This document shows, piece after piece, positions 47,601-59,883 of a DNA stretch of 64,000 nucleotides (position 1 is the first letter of the stretch; each line of letters opens with the position of its first letter). The translations under genes and the position numbers were made by a program. Below the pieces are notes generated by a model, which was given only the letters and a program-made list of their open reading frames with translations, searched no databases and was not told the origin of the DNA. Source of the DNA: Copromyces sp. CBS 386.78 (taxonomy: Eukaryota; Ascomycota; Sordariomycetes; Sordariales; Sordariaceae); NCBI GenBank assembly GCA_030685235.1, contig MU839122.1:248001-312000 (forward strand), in the 5' to 3' direction.

Positions 47601-49400
47601 ACGTCCTGGATGTCCTGGATGATAGACGCAATGGGAGATGAGAAACTGATCGTGACATGTCTGCGCCGGGCTGCTTGTGGAGTATTGCTTACTCGGTCCT
47701 CGTGAATCCCAATTTCATGTTCGACATCATTGACACCTGTGCTTGTACGTGTGCCCGTGTTTTGTGACTGCAACGGGGGCTTTGCGTCGCGCTGTTGGTC
47801 GGTTTTGGTTGGCTTGTTTTTCTTGCCAGGGTTCGACGTGTCAGAGTCCCTGCAACTCCCGGTTGGCTGCCACTGCGGTTCCGAGTTAAGGAAATCGTCA
47901 TCGCCAAAAGGTGCCGCGACGTCCGATGGTTGGTCCAAGTCGACATCATCCTGCTCGTGTTCGTCGTGCTCCTGCCCCCGTTGGTTGGTCGTAAGCCGCA
48001 ACTTTTCCAATTCCTCCGTGATGTCCACAGTGAGATCAGGAATGTCAGCGAACGGGTCATCTTCGCTCACCTCCGAGGCAATGAAACTGTTTTGCCTACT
48101 GCCCATAAACCCGTTGGATGGCCGCTTCCTGACCCAGACATTTCGTTCCCTGTCCAGCACCATGTTGCCGACTCGGTCTGGAATAAGATGCAGTACACTT
48201 TCCGGCGCAATGGTCTTTCTAGTATCGGAGCCCTTGGACGAAGTGGTATGAGATGACCGTCCCGTGTAGTTATCAGACTCCGACTGGGTATGCCTTCCAT
48301 CCTCAACGTTCTCATGAGACAGCTTAGTCTTAAGCGCTGGGTTCCAAGAGATGCGAATGTTTGGCGGATCACTGATAACTCCGTCTTCCCTAAAGTCAGG
48401 CAAGACGGGTCCGCCCTTCTTGCCTGCATGATGCTTTTCATCCTGACGTACATTACCAAACCCTTGCCGATGCAGCGCAGCCGAACGGAGAGACGAGCCC
48501 ATGATGTCACCCATATCACTTGCTTCCTCATACTGCTTTAGACGCTCTGCAAGGACGGGATCTTCCTGCTTGGTTGACATGCGCGTCAAGGGCGGGCGTC
48601 CTTCGCGGCTGGGCGGACGCAGGAACGATTCCTGGGTGGACTCCTCGTAGGAGCTCTCCCCATCCGCATCGTGGCGAGAATCATATTCATCCGACTCCTC
48701 AACACTAGTAAGACCACTGGCGGCGTTCTTGCGAATCATGGCCATGATCTTGTTGGCTTCGATAAGAAAATCCTCCGTTTTGATGGAAGGTTTGCGATCA
48801 GTGTTCATTGTCGATCCTGGTGCGCCATGTTTCTTGGGTGTCCGACCCTTAGAAGACGCCTTGGAGGACGGCCTAGTAGGACGACTGGATGCTTTTGTGA
48901 TGAGCACCGTCAGGGGCGGCCTTCCCTTCTTACCCTCCTTCTGAAGAGACGATCTCTGGAGAGGTGTCGGCGTGCGTGGTCTGGGCACATCTTTCCCCGA
49001 GGGTGTCTCAGGCGCAACCGGCTCGCGACGTTTTTCGGCATGCACTTCCTTGCGCCGCTTCTCAATAGTAGCCTGTATCTGTTGGTATGACAACTTGATG
49101 GACTGCGTTTCCGGAGAGGGAGAGAGATCTTCCAGTCCAAATTCGATGTCCGACTCATGCAGAGTCCTACGTCGTTTAGGGGTCGGATCCTTTGAAGGAG
49201 AAGTGCGCGGCCGCTTAAACTCGGGGGCGGGTTCTGTTCTTCGCTTGCTGGGGGTGGCAAACGTAGCGGGAATATGTGTGAAAGCATGGCGTTTCTTATG
49301 CGCCGAGCTAAAACCCGTCTTGGAATGGCGTTTCGACGGACAAGAGTCAAGGGGCTTTTGGCGCTTCCTACGCACCGAAGAATTACTTGCATTAGTGCCT

Positions 49401-49433
<33 letters not shown>

Positions 49434-51514
49434 GCGTCTGCCTCAGAGCGCGAGAACGGACGGCTGAAGTCAAAGACGGGGATCCGGGGTCCTGGGAGAG
49501 AATCGTCATTTGGACCCTGGTTTTCCTTGTCACCCTCAACACCGGATGCACCAACCGACTGGTACGAGAATTCGTCCTGAAACTCGTATCCGTCCAAAAC
49601 CCCAGCTCCGAACTGGTTCACCGCAACGGAGGCCTTGCGTTGGCCGGTCTCATGTCCTCGACGGGTGTGGGTCTTGGGTGGTGATAGATAGCCTGCAGAG
49701 TCCATGTAGGAAATATGTACTGGAGACTCATCTCCAGTTTGCTGTCCCGAAGAGGCCTGTTCGCCCGGTGTGTCGTTATGATATTGACTTAGCCGTCTTT
49801 GCAGGATCTCGCTGGTGAAGGTATCGTAGGGCTGGAAGAGCTTCAAAGGGCTGCCTGCTCCTTGCTGTGAAGATGACGCGCGCTTCGTAGCTGCGCGAAG
49901 ACTGGGGATTCGGGGAAATGCAGGTCTGCTGCGGGGAGAAATCTCGTCAGATATGTTGCCAGATACTTGTGCAGGAACGTGCTCGTAATCATCCCAATGC
50001 TCGACCTTGACAGAGGGGAAGCGCTTGGGGGTGCTAGCTTGAAGAGACTCCTCCGGATTGAGCTCCGAAATATCGTTCAAGGCTGAGCTCAACATGTGGT
50101 TCTGGAATGATCCGTCGGCAGATCGGCCACCTCTTCTGACATTGATGTAGCTTCCCAGCTTTTCGTAGTCTTTCGACGTGTTGTTGGTGTCGCCTGCCTT
50201 GTTATCACTCCTTGACGATCCCCCAGTCTCGGCAGCCTCAGCTTTGCTCTTTCCAGACTCGCTCTTCCCAGAGACACTACCTCCGGAATCGCTCCTGCCG
50301 GTACGGGCCATGCGCAACTGATTCTTCCTAAGAGTCTCGAGGCGGTGGCGGAGCTCGTCCGGGGATATTTCTGGCACAAAACTCGAGTTACCCTCGCCGG
50401 CGTCATCCATGATGAGCAGTATCGGACTGAAATCCTCATTGCGCAAGACGCTCTGGCCGCTTGCCTGACGCGACCCAGCGCTGAGGTTTCCGAGATGGGA
50501 AGAGGCCGAGGTGGATGGCGTTCGCGACCGCACCTTGGGATAGGTGTGTTGCTGGGTAGTAGAGGCACGAAAACTCGATTCGGATCCTTGACTGGGGTCA
50601 GTGGAATCGGTAGCCCGTCTATACCGTATTTCTGGTATGTTGCGCCGTTGTTGTTCTTGCTGTTCCGCTTCGACTTCCTCCTCTGGCTCCTTAGGAATTC
50701 GGGGAAGCGATTGGAGAGACTCTTCGACGTGTATCTCGACGGTTGAAGGGTCCCGCTCTCTGCCTAGCAAGGGCGGGCTCGAAGGTAACGTAATTTCGAC
50801 ATGGGACTCGGCTTGCGACTCGGCTTGCGACTCGTACTGGGATTCCAGACCTCGGCCGTTTCGCGCATTCGCATTCGCATTCGCATTGGTGTCCGCCATA
50901 TTCGAATTCGAAGTAGCTTGAGGTGGTGGTGGTGGCTTGAAGATGGATTCGAGGATTGCGCCAGCCGAAGTAAACAGGTCGGGTGCTTCGCCATAGTCGA
51001 GTTCTCGGTATACCAAACGTCTCTTCCACTCTGGAGTGTCCTGCTTTTTTCCAGGCGAACCATGCACTTGGTTGCGATTAACAGTGTTGTGGATGACGGA
51101 GCCGCCAGACTGCAGGGATTCGGCTATGGAGACGGTGCGACTGCGGGCGTCAATGGCTCGTTGGCGGTCGCGAACTCTATCGCTGAGGGACTTGGTCGAG
51201 CCACGGCGCGATGCAGCGTTGGAGGCGGTATTGCTATTGACGCGATCATCATGAAGGATGCTGTTGTTGGCACTCGTTCGATTCGAATTCGGTCTAGGGA
51301 TTCGACTCGGAGGGGTCTTTGGGGGTTTCCTGCTTTGGGAGGTCGAGGAGGCTGCTTGGGATACGGCGGTGTTGGGTCGAGACATGGATTGCGACTGCGA
51401 CTGTGACGGCTGATGGCTATCCAACTTGTTTGCAAACTGTGACGCGTTGGAAGCTATCGAACCAGGCTGCGAGGGCCAGTCCTCCGAGAGGGAGTCGAGC
51501 CAAGCATGCCCCAT
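44672..51514 (-). CDS. cdc11: Cdc11/Nud1-type SIN scaffold with leucine-rich repeats
   Basis: An intronless frame of 2280 residues from the ATG at 51514 (MGHAWLDSLSEDWPSQ). Cdc11 (fission yeast), Nud1 (budding yeast) and SnaD (Aspergillus) anchor the septation initiation/mitotic exit network at the spindle pole body. A family-specific motif lies at about residues 159-195 (TPEWKRRLVYRELDYGE, then DLFTSAGAILESIFKPP). Next come about 1370 disordered, Ser/Thr-Pro-rich residues with a poly-Asp run. A block of about 14 leucine-rich repeats spans about 1570-1950 (for example LESLDASHNEIRNLTG, LQYVDISNNRLTSL, LTELDLRGNRIKRV). A C-terminal capping segment (YDHLLAEKCARLKRVDGLPFDRDHV) and a low-complexity tail follow. 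The upstream frame without ATG is leader. Orthologues are usually shorter because their linkers are shorter. Confidence 0.88.
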
Positions 51515-53378
51515 CCTGGGCAAATTGTCGGATGGTCGGATGCCAGTTTGTGACCAAATCCTGGAAATGGAAACGGGGGAAAACGAAACGGGTTGCCGAA
51601 CACAAGACGAGTTGGGAAAGTTGCGTGGGTGCGCAATCGGCGGAGTGCTTGCGAGTGGTGTGTGCGGGCGCAATCGCAATCACACTCTCGGTAGGTGTGG
51701 TGTAAAATGTGGACTGTGACAACGCTGCTCTGGAGCCTGTGATGGGGACTGGAGACTGGATGGAAACGCGGCGGGCGTTGGGTGGATTCCAGAGGGAAAA
51801 TGGTGGATGGTCGGGAGGAGAAGCCGGGATGATGCCTCTTGACCCAGAATATTGTTTGTTTGTTTAAAAAATTGGCGGGGTACGTATCTCGATCTCTTTT
51901 TTCAACTTGTCGATTTGCTCTTTGGTTTGTTTGGTTGGGCTGTTAGAAATAGGTTTTGTTTGTTAACCAAGTACAGCAGCCGTAGTGCTCCGTTTGCAGA
52001 AAAGGTTCATGTTGGGACGTTGGAGATTGGGCGACGAGAGCGGGGCGCGGCAAAAGGTTATGTTGTGACCTGTACGATACACTTTGATGTTGTTGTGATG
52101 GTTTAGATTCCTTACCTCTAATTCTTTGAAAAAGAGTAAAGATATGCAAGGGTAAGACACGGCTAGTGGAAAAGGCCCGGTTTGTATGGATGGCAATCGA
52201 TGGTTGAATATGCTAATGTTTGGCTAGCAAAGTTGTTGTTGTTGCAAGTCAAAAGGTACTTTTGTTTTGTAACAACGTGGAGTTTAAAGACATGGAAAGA
52301 TAATTCTATTGGGCGGCCCATTAACGCGGCCTCCCTCTCTATAAAGAAGGAACATAATCAAAGTGGCTGATGACTTGCAAGGGAAGTGGAAGGCTGGTTG
52401 GGTGGTGGTTGACGTTACTTACTCTGTTCCTGCCTCATCTACCAGTCTTTAACAACATGCGATGAACTGCTGTTGCCGGGCGCTGTGCTCCAGGTCTGCA
52501 TACGTAGAGTATTTTCTTGTTTCTTTTCAACGATACTACAATCCAATGGCAATCAGTCTCTGCCTTGTACTTTCTTCAATTTTACACGGCAGGGACTGGG
52601 CTTGGGGTTCCTGTCGAGACTCCCGTCTTTTGAGGCCCTGTCACCGTATCTTATCAGCACTACTCCCGGCCACTCCCTTGTGTTCTTCAGTGAGACGTTG
52701 CCAACGCCAAAGGGCTCCGCGTCTTTCTGGTAAACAGCGGCCAGAGCCGTGATTGGCTGCTTGAAACATCCATTTTCACCTTCATCAAGCACGAACCAGC
52801 CGAGACAGAGCAAATGATCTGCGCAGGGCGGTCCGCGAATGCCCCGCTCTCCACAAGTCCACAGCAGTTAAAGAGCTTGCAGCCTCATCAGCCATGTCAC
52901 ATGACTTGGCGAACCCTCTTTAATTGGTTTTGCGCCAACACCACACCAAGAGCACCGAAAAAGAAAAGTTGACGCGATCCACTAACATAACCCTGACGCT
53001 GCTTGTTCGTTAGCGGTTGCAGGCCGATTGCAAGTCGCCAAGGTAACCCGATCAATCCAATTGCACCGTCCAGACCAAAGAAAAAGCAACGAATACAGAC
53101 AACAGCAAACTGCCTTCAGTCACGTCTTTTCTTTTTCGTAATCCAATAAATCTGTTTGTACCAAGTTGCTATTGACATCCTCGACCAGCCAGAGTGCACT
53201 CGACACCTCGACCGGCGATGCGCTCACTCTGCGCTCAGAACGACGACGAACCGGAATGAATGCCATCGGCGATTGTTAGCGAATGTTAGACCACGATTGC
53301 CGTACTTCGATCGATGTCACAATCACAACTGGACCTGTCGATTAATAGTAGCCAACGGGCCGTTCGAATTTGGACAAA
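51515..53378. promoter_or_regulatory. Divergent promoter region, 1.9 kb
   Basis: It separates cdc11 (minus) from the gene at 53379 (plus). No coding sequence is credible. Poly-T and TTTG-rich stretches lie near 51845-51965. Confidence 0.45.
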
Positions 53379-56300
53379 ATGAAGCGCCGTTCGCACCTTG
53401 TCCACGGCTGGCTTACCGAAGCCCTTTCCGACGAGCCTGTCTATTCCGAAGCCCTCCACACGTCCCAAGATGTCTTATACTCCGGTTCCGAAGATGAAGC
53501 CTACAACTCTCCGACCGAGCGACGAGAACGCTACGAGGACAAGGGCCAACGCTTTCTCCAAGGCAAGCCACTGTTGCTGCTATCTGCGTCGCTAAGAGGC
53601 CCTTTTACCAAGGAGAGTGGTTGGAAGAACCCATGGCGATCAAATACCAACAGAAAGAGAAGGCTTGAAAGTCAGGCTGTTCGGTCTACTCCAGCTCGCA
53701 CCGATGAATCTGTGGTGATAGCAGCTACACCAACGATTCTAGAGAGCGCAGTGCGTGGCACCAAAGAGCAGTCGCACGTCCACGAGGAAGCCAGTTCGAG
53801 GTCCATTACTCCCGCTACACCCCACCGATATCTGGACGACGAAACCCTATACGAGATCAAGGCGTGGCAAAAGACGGTCGCAAATCAACCAGGTCTGGAT
53901 GATCCATTTGATGAGACCTACGAATCGAGTTCGCCGGATACTTTGAGTAGCTTAGAAGTCGAGATAACACCAAGGACGCATGTGTCTCGATCGTTCATTG
54001 TGTCATCGTCGGCTGTTGCAGAGGAGGCTGCCGAGGAGGATCCAGTGGAGCATAACGACGAAGACATCGCCGAGCAGGATGAAGAGGTCAACCGAGAATA
54101 CAGTGAAGAGGCGGAAGCAGGATTCATCAACGTCGACCAAGATGATGATTCGTCGCTCACGGATTTGGACGAAGAGCAAATCCAGGAGCAATTTGGAGAA
54201 CTAAACAAGGATTATGAGGCAGAGGAGGACGATGAGAATGAGGATGAGGACTATCACACGGCAGAGGACGAGGAGGACAAAGATCAAGAACAAGACACCG
54301 AGAGCCAACGAATATCGACAAGTCTACCTCTTCAGCCTCCATCTGACTACGAAAGTCCTACAAAATGCCCTGTAGCATCACAACCTCTTCCCCAGCGGCA
54401 GGGAAAGCTAGATTTAAGACCCAGGGAAGAGTTGGAATTTCTACCGCTCGATACCATCGACTTGTCACCGGCTGCCGTCAAGATATATCAAGAGTCGCTT
54501 CGGGGCAGTACTTGCTACACTCCCTCGTGGCGGGCACAAGAACGGAGGAAACAGGGCAATCTTCTGCCGGGACTTGTTGGTGCGCCTCTACCAGGAGATA
54601 ATGCCGCCCAGAGCCCCTCAAGTCGGCCAGGCCGCAGCGTCCATGCGCCGGCATCTGACCGCATCTCGCATAACCAAAGAAGACCAAATGAAAATGGATC
54701 GGTCGTTGAGCGCGAGCACATTTTGGTGGACAATCAGCCGTCCGAGACAAAGGATTCACCCAACGAGCCGTCCGATTTGCCTGCCCATCACCAACAGATT
54801 ACTGTAGCACAGCCGAAATCCCCTCAACGCATTACTTCCACGAGCGACCTCCCTCAACTAAATACTGCTGGCACCCACGCAGTTCCCGATATGATAGAGG
54901 GAGAACAGAAGAGCCATACTACCGACCCAACATCGCCCTCGTCAGCCGAGATATCAAGTCCTGCTACGTCTTTCGACGAGGAGGAAGAGGAGGAACCCAT
55001 CCAAGAGCCTGCCGAAAACGTGAGAAAACTTCTCTGGCCCAAAGCCCAGCGACGATCAAGTACCCAAGAACCGACGCCCCATATGGCCCTTGGTATACCG
55101 TCAGCAACAGCGAGTTTTGCCCAAGCAGAGTCGAGGCCTTCGCAACATAGTTGTGTTTCCGAATCACTAGAACGTCATGAAGGACAGGGGAGTCTAGAAT
55201 ACTTCACAATCAATCAGCACCCTGAGAATGACAGAGAGACAACGACGGCCGAGGACAATGGTCTTGACTCGCAATCACCAAGTCGCTTTTTACAATCACA
55301 ACCACAATCGGCACCAGAGGCTACAGTATCCGAAGAGAGCATTTACGATGATACGATCAACCAAGTGCGGCTCGAATGGCCAGCTGAGGCTAGCAGCCTC
55401 CCTCGCCAATCCCATGTTCAGGTCCAGAACTCCTTAGCTATGGCGAGCATAGAAGAACCATTGGTAACGGAACATGACAAACCATCGCAACACATTATAC
55501 CCGAACAAGCGAAGAGAAGTGTCAATGTTATGGATCTTGGGCATATAACAAAGTCGACCTCCCGCAACGCAACACCGCTGCAGCCATCTCCGGGTTTACA
55601 GGAGCCCTTCGCTCAACCCCTAAACATACCGGTCCTCGTACAACCACGCTCATCCGTTACCCCTGAGGCGCCAGTGATTCCGGAACCAAGCCGGACACGA
55701 CTCTCGATCATGGCCAGCCAAGCCCTCGCTCAAGCCGTTCAGCCAGTTATGCAGCAAAGCCCATGGGCAAAGGGTGACTCGCAAATAACCGCCCTCGCTG
55801 CTCCAGCACCGGAACCGCGATCCTTCAACTCCGACTCATCACCATTATCTTCGCCTGCTTCGAGCTCTTGCTTCGTGGACATGGAGAAGCCGGTGCTTCC
55901 TGATAGCATCACTCAAACAGAAGGAGACACAGCGGTGCCGCCAGCCCAAGCTGAAACACCCCAAGCCCAACCATCTAAACCGCCCTCAACGCCGGAAACT
56001 CAGCGATCGAGTCTCCCCACGCCAGAGTTTACCATGTCTATCAAGTCCTTTAAGCATTTCATGACACCCTCGCCCAAGCGACCAGCAAAACGTGCGCGGT
56101 TATCACTAGGAGATGGTCGTTTGCCAGATACCCAGGCTTTGGAGGATGCGGTGGTTACGAACCCGTGGGATTCGAGTCGTCTCGATGCTGGTACCATGGC
56201 CGGAACTGCGATGGCGACGGTTCCCAGCAGGAAGAAGAAACGTGTATCGTGGGCTCCTGTACCTGGTGAAGCGGACTACGTGGATGCTGATATGGATGTG

Positions 56301-57275
56301 GACATGGATGTCGATATGGAGGATCCCGACCAGCCCTACTCGGTTACCAGAATGACGAGTCACGGACCGCCAAGGTCGATTCTCGCGGCGTCTACACCCA
56401 ACCACAGAGGCATCCCGAAACGAGCAGCTTCTCCACCGCCAAGCATCTCAATGCCAAGCGTCGATTCATTACCAAAGGAAAGCCAAAAGTTTGGGAAACA
56501 CTTTGCCGCCGTCTCTGGTCGGAGACGGCTTGCCCCTAGGCCTGTTAGTGCTGGGTATAGAGGTGATGAGAAGGAGGGGGAGAGCCTGATGCTTCGAGAT
56601 GTTAGTGGCAATGCTCGAAGCACAGGGACGTCCCGACTGGCAGCTACCTCCAAGCGCCTTGTACCAAGCGAGTCCCAGCAGACTTGTGGAAGTCCGGCTG
56701 TGGATGGCATGGCGAATGGTTTTGTGCAGGCTGATTGGCAGGTTGAGAATCTGAACTTCAACGTCAACCACCATCAACAACTGGCGCAGGCTGATAGCCG
56801 TATGACGATATGGAGAGACCAAACATACCCAGTCCCAAACCAACAGAAAGACCATCAAACAGGCATGGACGACGCCTTCCGCCTCCCCACTCTCCCCGGC
56901 TTCGACTCTCAACCTCAGTCCCAGTTCCAAGAAACGGACGAAGTCACAGAAGTGTTGGATAACCTGGATGATTTCATCGATAGCTGGGATATCGACCAAG
57001 AGCTGGCTGAAGCAAGGGGTGAGAAGAGCAAGAGGAAGACACAGGCGCAACCGTGGAAATTCGGTCTGGGTCAGGGGCTGAGCTCGGGGTTGGGGTTGGG
57101 GTTGGGCAATGGGCGAAATCTTTGGGATTCACCCAGTTCAAGAACTAGCCCACAACAGAGCGCGCTGAAGCGGAAACGGACTGCTCATGGTGATGGGGAG
57201 GAAGATGGGGGGAACACAGGTGGTGGTGGTGGTGGTGGTATATATGATCCTGGGGTTTGGGATCGGATTGTTTAG
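53379..57275 (+). CDS. Large disordered acidic protein with a candidate PP1-docking motif
   Basis: An uninterrupted frame of 1298 residues from the ATG at 53379. I do not know a firm family; similar fungal proteins are often filed under the misleading name protamine P1. The N-terminus looks conserved (MKRRSHLVHGWLTEALSDEP, then GPFTKESGWKNPWRS near residue 80), followed by an acidic belt at about 210-305. The middle is Ser/Pro/Gln-rich and presumably disordered. Near the C-terminus come PSPKRPAKRARLSLGDGRLPDT (nuclear-signal-like), KKKRVSWAP at about 952-960, which fits the RVxF consensus for protein phosphatase 1 binding (RVSW 955-958), an RSILAAS stretch about 40 residues on, and an acidic helix DNLDDFIDSWDIDQEL. 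A nuclear location is inferred. Confidence 0.75.
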   Translation: MKRRSHLVHGWLTEALSDEPVYSEALHTSQDVLYSGSEDEAYNSPTERRERYEDKGQRFLQGKPLLLLSASLRGPFTKESGWKNPWRSNTNRKRRLESQAVRSTPARTDESVVIAATPTILESAVRGTKEQSHVHEEASSRSITPATPHRYLDDETLYEIKAWQKTVANQPGLDDPFDETYESSSPDTLSSLEVEITPRTHVSRSFIVSSSAVAEEAAEEDPVEHNDEDIAEQDEEVNREYSEEAEAGFINVDQDDDSSLTDLDEEQIQEQFGELNKDYEAEEDDENEDEDYHTAEDEEDKDQEQDTESQRISTSLPLQPPSDYESPTKCPVASQPLPQRQGKLDLRPREELEFLPLDTIDLSPAAVKIYQESLRGSTCYTPSWRAQERRKQGNLLPGLVGAPLPGDNAAQSPSSRPGRSVHAPASDRISHNQRRPNENGSVVEREHILVDNQPSETKDSPNEPSDLPAHHQQITVAQPKSPQRITSTSDLPQLNTAGTHAVPDMIEGEQKSHTTDPTSPSSAEISSPATSFDEEEEEEPIQEPAENVRKLLWPKAQRRSSTQEPTPHMALGIPSATASFAQAESRPSQHSCVSESLERHEGQGSLEYFTINQHPENDRETTTAEDNGLDSQSPSRFLQSQPQSAPEATVSEESIYDDTINQVRLEWPAEASSLPRQSHVQVQNSLAMASIEEPLVTEHDKPSQHIIPEQAKRSVNVMDLGHITKSTSRNATPLQPSPGLQEPFAQPLNIPVLVQPRSSVTPEAPVIPEPSRTRLSIMASQALAQAVQPVMQQSPWAKGDSQITALAAPAPEPRSFNSDSSPLSSPASSSCFVDMEKPVLPDSITQTEGDTAVPPAQAETPQAQPSKPPSTPETQRSSLPTPEFTMSIKSFKHFMTPSPKRPAKRARLSLGDGRLPDTQALEDAVVTNPWDSSRLDAGTMAGTAMATVPSRKKKRVSWAPVPGEADYVDADMDVDMDVDMEDPDQPYSVTRMTSHGPPRSILAASTPNHRGIPKRAASPPPSISMPSVDSLPKESQKFGKHFAAVSGRRRLAPRPVSAGYRGDEKEGESLMLRDVSGNARSTGTSRLAATSKRLVPSESQQTCGSPAVDGMANGFVQADWQVENLNFNVNHHQQLAQADSRMTIWRDQTYPVPNQQKDHQTGMDDAFRLPTLPGFDSQPQSQFQETDEVTEVLDNLDDFIDSWDIDQELAEARGEKSKRKTQAQPWKFGLGQGLSSGLGLGLGNGRNLWDSPSSRTSPQQSALKRKRTAHGDGEEDGGNTGGGGGGGIYDPGVWDRIV

Positions 57276-58604
57276 TTGGCTAATTGGATGGGGGTGGCAT
57301 ACAAAACGGATAAGCAGCATCGTGGATGGGATGACGGGTGGTTTTTTAAGGGGTAAGCTTTCATAATGAGTGAGTGCTATCATCCAGCGTTGGCTTTCAT
57401 TGCATAATTGCATGGGATACGGGACGGGACATGAGGCATAGGGCATATGGCATAGGGCATAGAGCTTTTGGTTAGGCTGGATAGATACACTGGAGCATGA
57501 TGGGAAGGAAATACATTATGGGGCAAAGACTATAGTTACATGTGCTAATCGAATACTTGAACCTCAACCATTGATACTCAACTTGATCATTCTCGGTCGT
57601 CCGAGAAAGGGGCAGGCAGGGAAAGTCGGTTGCTTACGTAGCGCAACTCTGAAATACCGAAAAAAGGTACGTACCACAACACTGCAGTCAGTCTTCTTTG
57701 GACCCGCCGTTAGTGCACTCATCCCGTTCGGGTAGTCCGGGTGCGGCGCCTTTGCACTTGACCCTATCAGCTGGCCTAACAAGACCGCCCAAGAGGCGCT
57801 GCGGAAACCCGGTTCATATGAATGACGGAATCAAGGCTTGCTTTCCCGTCTGGACATTCCGCAGCATTCCAGCGAGGAACAACTCCGGTTTATCACTTCG
57901 GTTTTTGAGATACTTTGATTTTACACCTCGACTTGGACTACCTAGCTGTACGTAGATTCATTCCTCTTTGCCTAACAACCACCTCCACTGTTCCTGAAAC
58001 CCCTTGTACAACCCGGTCGTCGCGCGCGCAAGACAACATCGGACCCTTCCCGTCGCTACCTTCAATTCAATACGCACTTGCAACTTGATCGATTCATTCT
58101 CCTCGGATGGCCAGGCAGATTTCGCATCTTTCCATCGTCATCGTCCACGAGTCGCTCAGCCTCTCGACAAACCCTTAAAATCGATCGTCGGACTCACGAC
58201 CAAGATACCGCCCTGACGAACGGAACTGAACCCTACTGACCCGCCGACTTGCGTCGTTAGTTAGGTTAGGTTGGACTGGATTGGATCTTGCCAACTGTCT
58301 AGAACTAAGCTTCTAGCTTTCTCTAGCTTTCTCTAGCTTCTTTAACCCGCCGAGCGAGCGGCCGATCGAACCGCAACGACTTGCCTACCCCGGCCGGACC
58401 CCTCATAACAAGCGGCTTTGCTATCCCCTCGACGACTTCTAAAAAGAACAACATCGCGAAGCGGATTAGATACGCCGCCGCCGCCTGCTGTTCGCCCCGT
58501 CGACCTCATCGAGTGAATTCAAGTCTTGGGCTCACACCGCCGACACCTACACCACCAAACACCCTCACACGCTCTCCCAGACGAAAGAAAACAAACACAA
58601 AAAA
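57276..58604. other. Intergenic and leader of atg27, 1.3 kb
   Basis: No gene seen. The part from about 58000 is CT- and AC-rich and looks like the promoter and leader of the gene at 58605; GCATAGGGCAT words repeat near 57436-57462. Confidence 0.45.
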
Positions 58605-59883
58605 ATGCGCACCCCAACAACCTCCCTAGCCGGCGCCGCCGTCTTGCTTCTTGCCGGCAGCCTTCCCTCGACAATCACAGCCACTGCCGCCTCACCAGCC
58701 GAAGTACTGCACTGCAAGGAGATTGTCGTGGACGGACACAAGTACAACTTTGGCGAGCTGGGCGGGCCCCACACGGTGGTGACGAACGAGTACGACCCGC
58801 CTGCTTACTACAACTATACGTACACGCTGGATATCTGTGCGCCGCTGAAGAGGAAGGGGGATGTGAAGAAGGAGGAACAGTGTGGGGCGGATGCTCGAGG
58901 TATGTTGTCTCTGTCTCTGTGTCTGTGTCTGTGTCTCGACCGCGAGGGAAAGGAACGAACCGAGTGGGAAGATATCAAGTAGAAAACAGGGAAAGATATG
59001 CTGACAAAATCCATGAAACGAATATAGTCTGCAGACTCAAACACCACTACTCCCCCTCGGACAAGAAATCCACCTTTGAGACAGCCACCACCCTCGCCGG
59101 CGGCTCCTCGTTCCACTACGAAGCCTCCAAGCTCGATTCCTCCTCCGACGATCACAAGGACGGGGGCGTGAAACTCACCTTGACGGGGTACAAGCACCAA
59201 GCGCGACAGCAAAAGGTGGTGATCAACTTCGTCTGCAACAAGACGCTTACCGGAACCGAGGGAGAGATAGAAGGAGAGGACCAATACGAGAAGCCCAAGC
59301 TTTTTGCTACTACAAGAGATGATGAAAAGAAAGAGGAGGAGGGAGATGACGGCTACCCCGAGACGCAAAAGAAGGCAGAGGGCGAGAAGGCGCAGGCGCT
59401 CCTGTGGAATGGGTATAAGCACGTTAGCGAGGATGTGGATTTGCTCGAGTTGACGTGGTACACCAAGTTTGCTTGTTTGGATGATGCTACTGGGGACAAG
59501 CCGAAGGATGGAGACAAGGACAAGGACAAGGACGGCGGCAACAAGGGCGGAAATAATGGCGAAGAGGATATCAACAAGAGTTGGGGGTTCTTTACTTGGT
59601 TGGTTGTTCTGTGAGTCATGCCATGCCCCCTTTTCCCTTCATCTTGCTATGCAAACAAAACGCAAGCTAACACACACACCCCAAAAGCCTCTTCCTAGCC
59701 ATCGCCGCCTACATCATCTTCGGCTCCTGGCTCAACTACAACCGGTACGGCGCGCGTGGTTGGGACCTCCTGCCGCATGGCGACACCATCCGCGACATCC
59801 CTTATCTGCTCAAGGACTGGACGAGACGGGCGTTGAATAGCGTGCAGAGCAGTGGGAGTCGCGGAGGGTATTCGGCTGTTTAG
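58605..59883 (+). CDS. atg27: Autophagy-related membrane protein Atg27
   Basis: Model: 58605-58899, 59028-59610 and 59688-59883; 357 residues. Atg27 is a type I membrane protein cycling between vacuole, Golgi and Atg9 reservoirs, needed for efficient autophagosome formation. The signal peptide covers about residues 1-29 (TSLAGAAVLLLAGSLPS, then TATAAS). The luminal mannose-6-phosphate-receptor-like domain carries paired Cys (HCKEIVVDG, ICAPL, EQCGADARVC, FVCNK, KFACLDD), with the second and third exons needed to complete it. A Lys/Asp-rich linker precedes the transmembrane helix, which is split by intron 2 (WGFFTWLVV then LLFLAIAAYIIFGSWL). The cytosolic tail contains NYNRYGARGWDLLPH, as in the family. 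Introns have GTATGT/TAG and GTGAGT/AAG signals. Confidence 0.9.
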
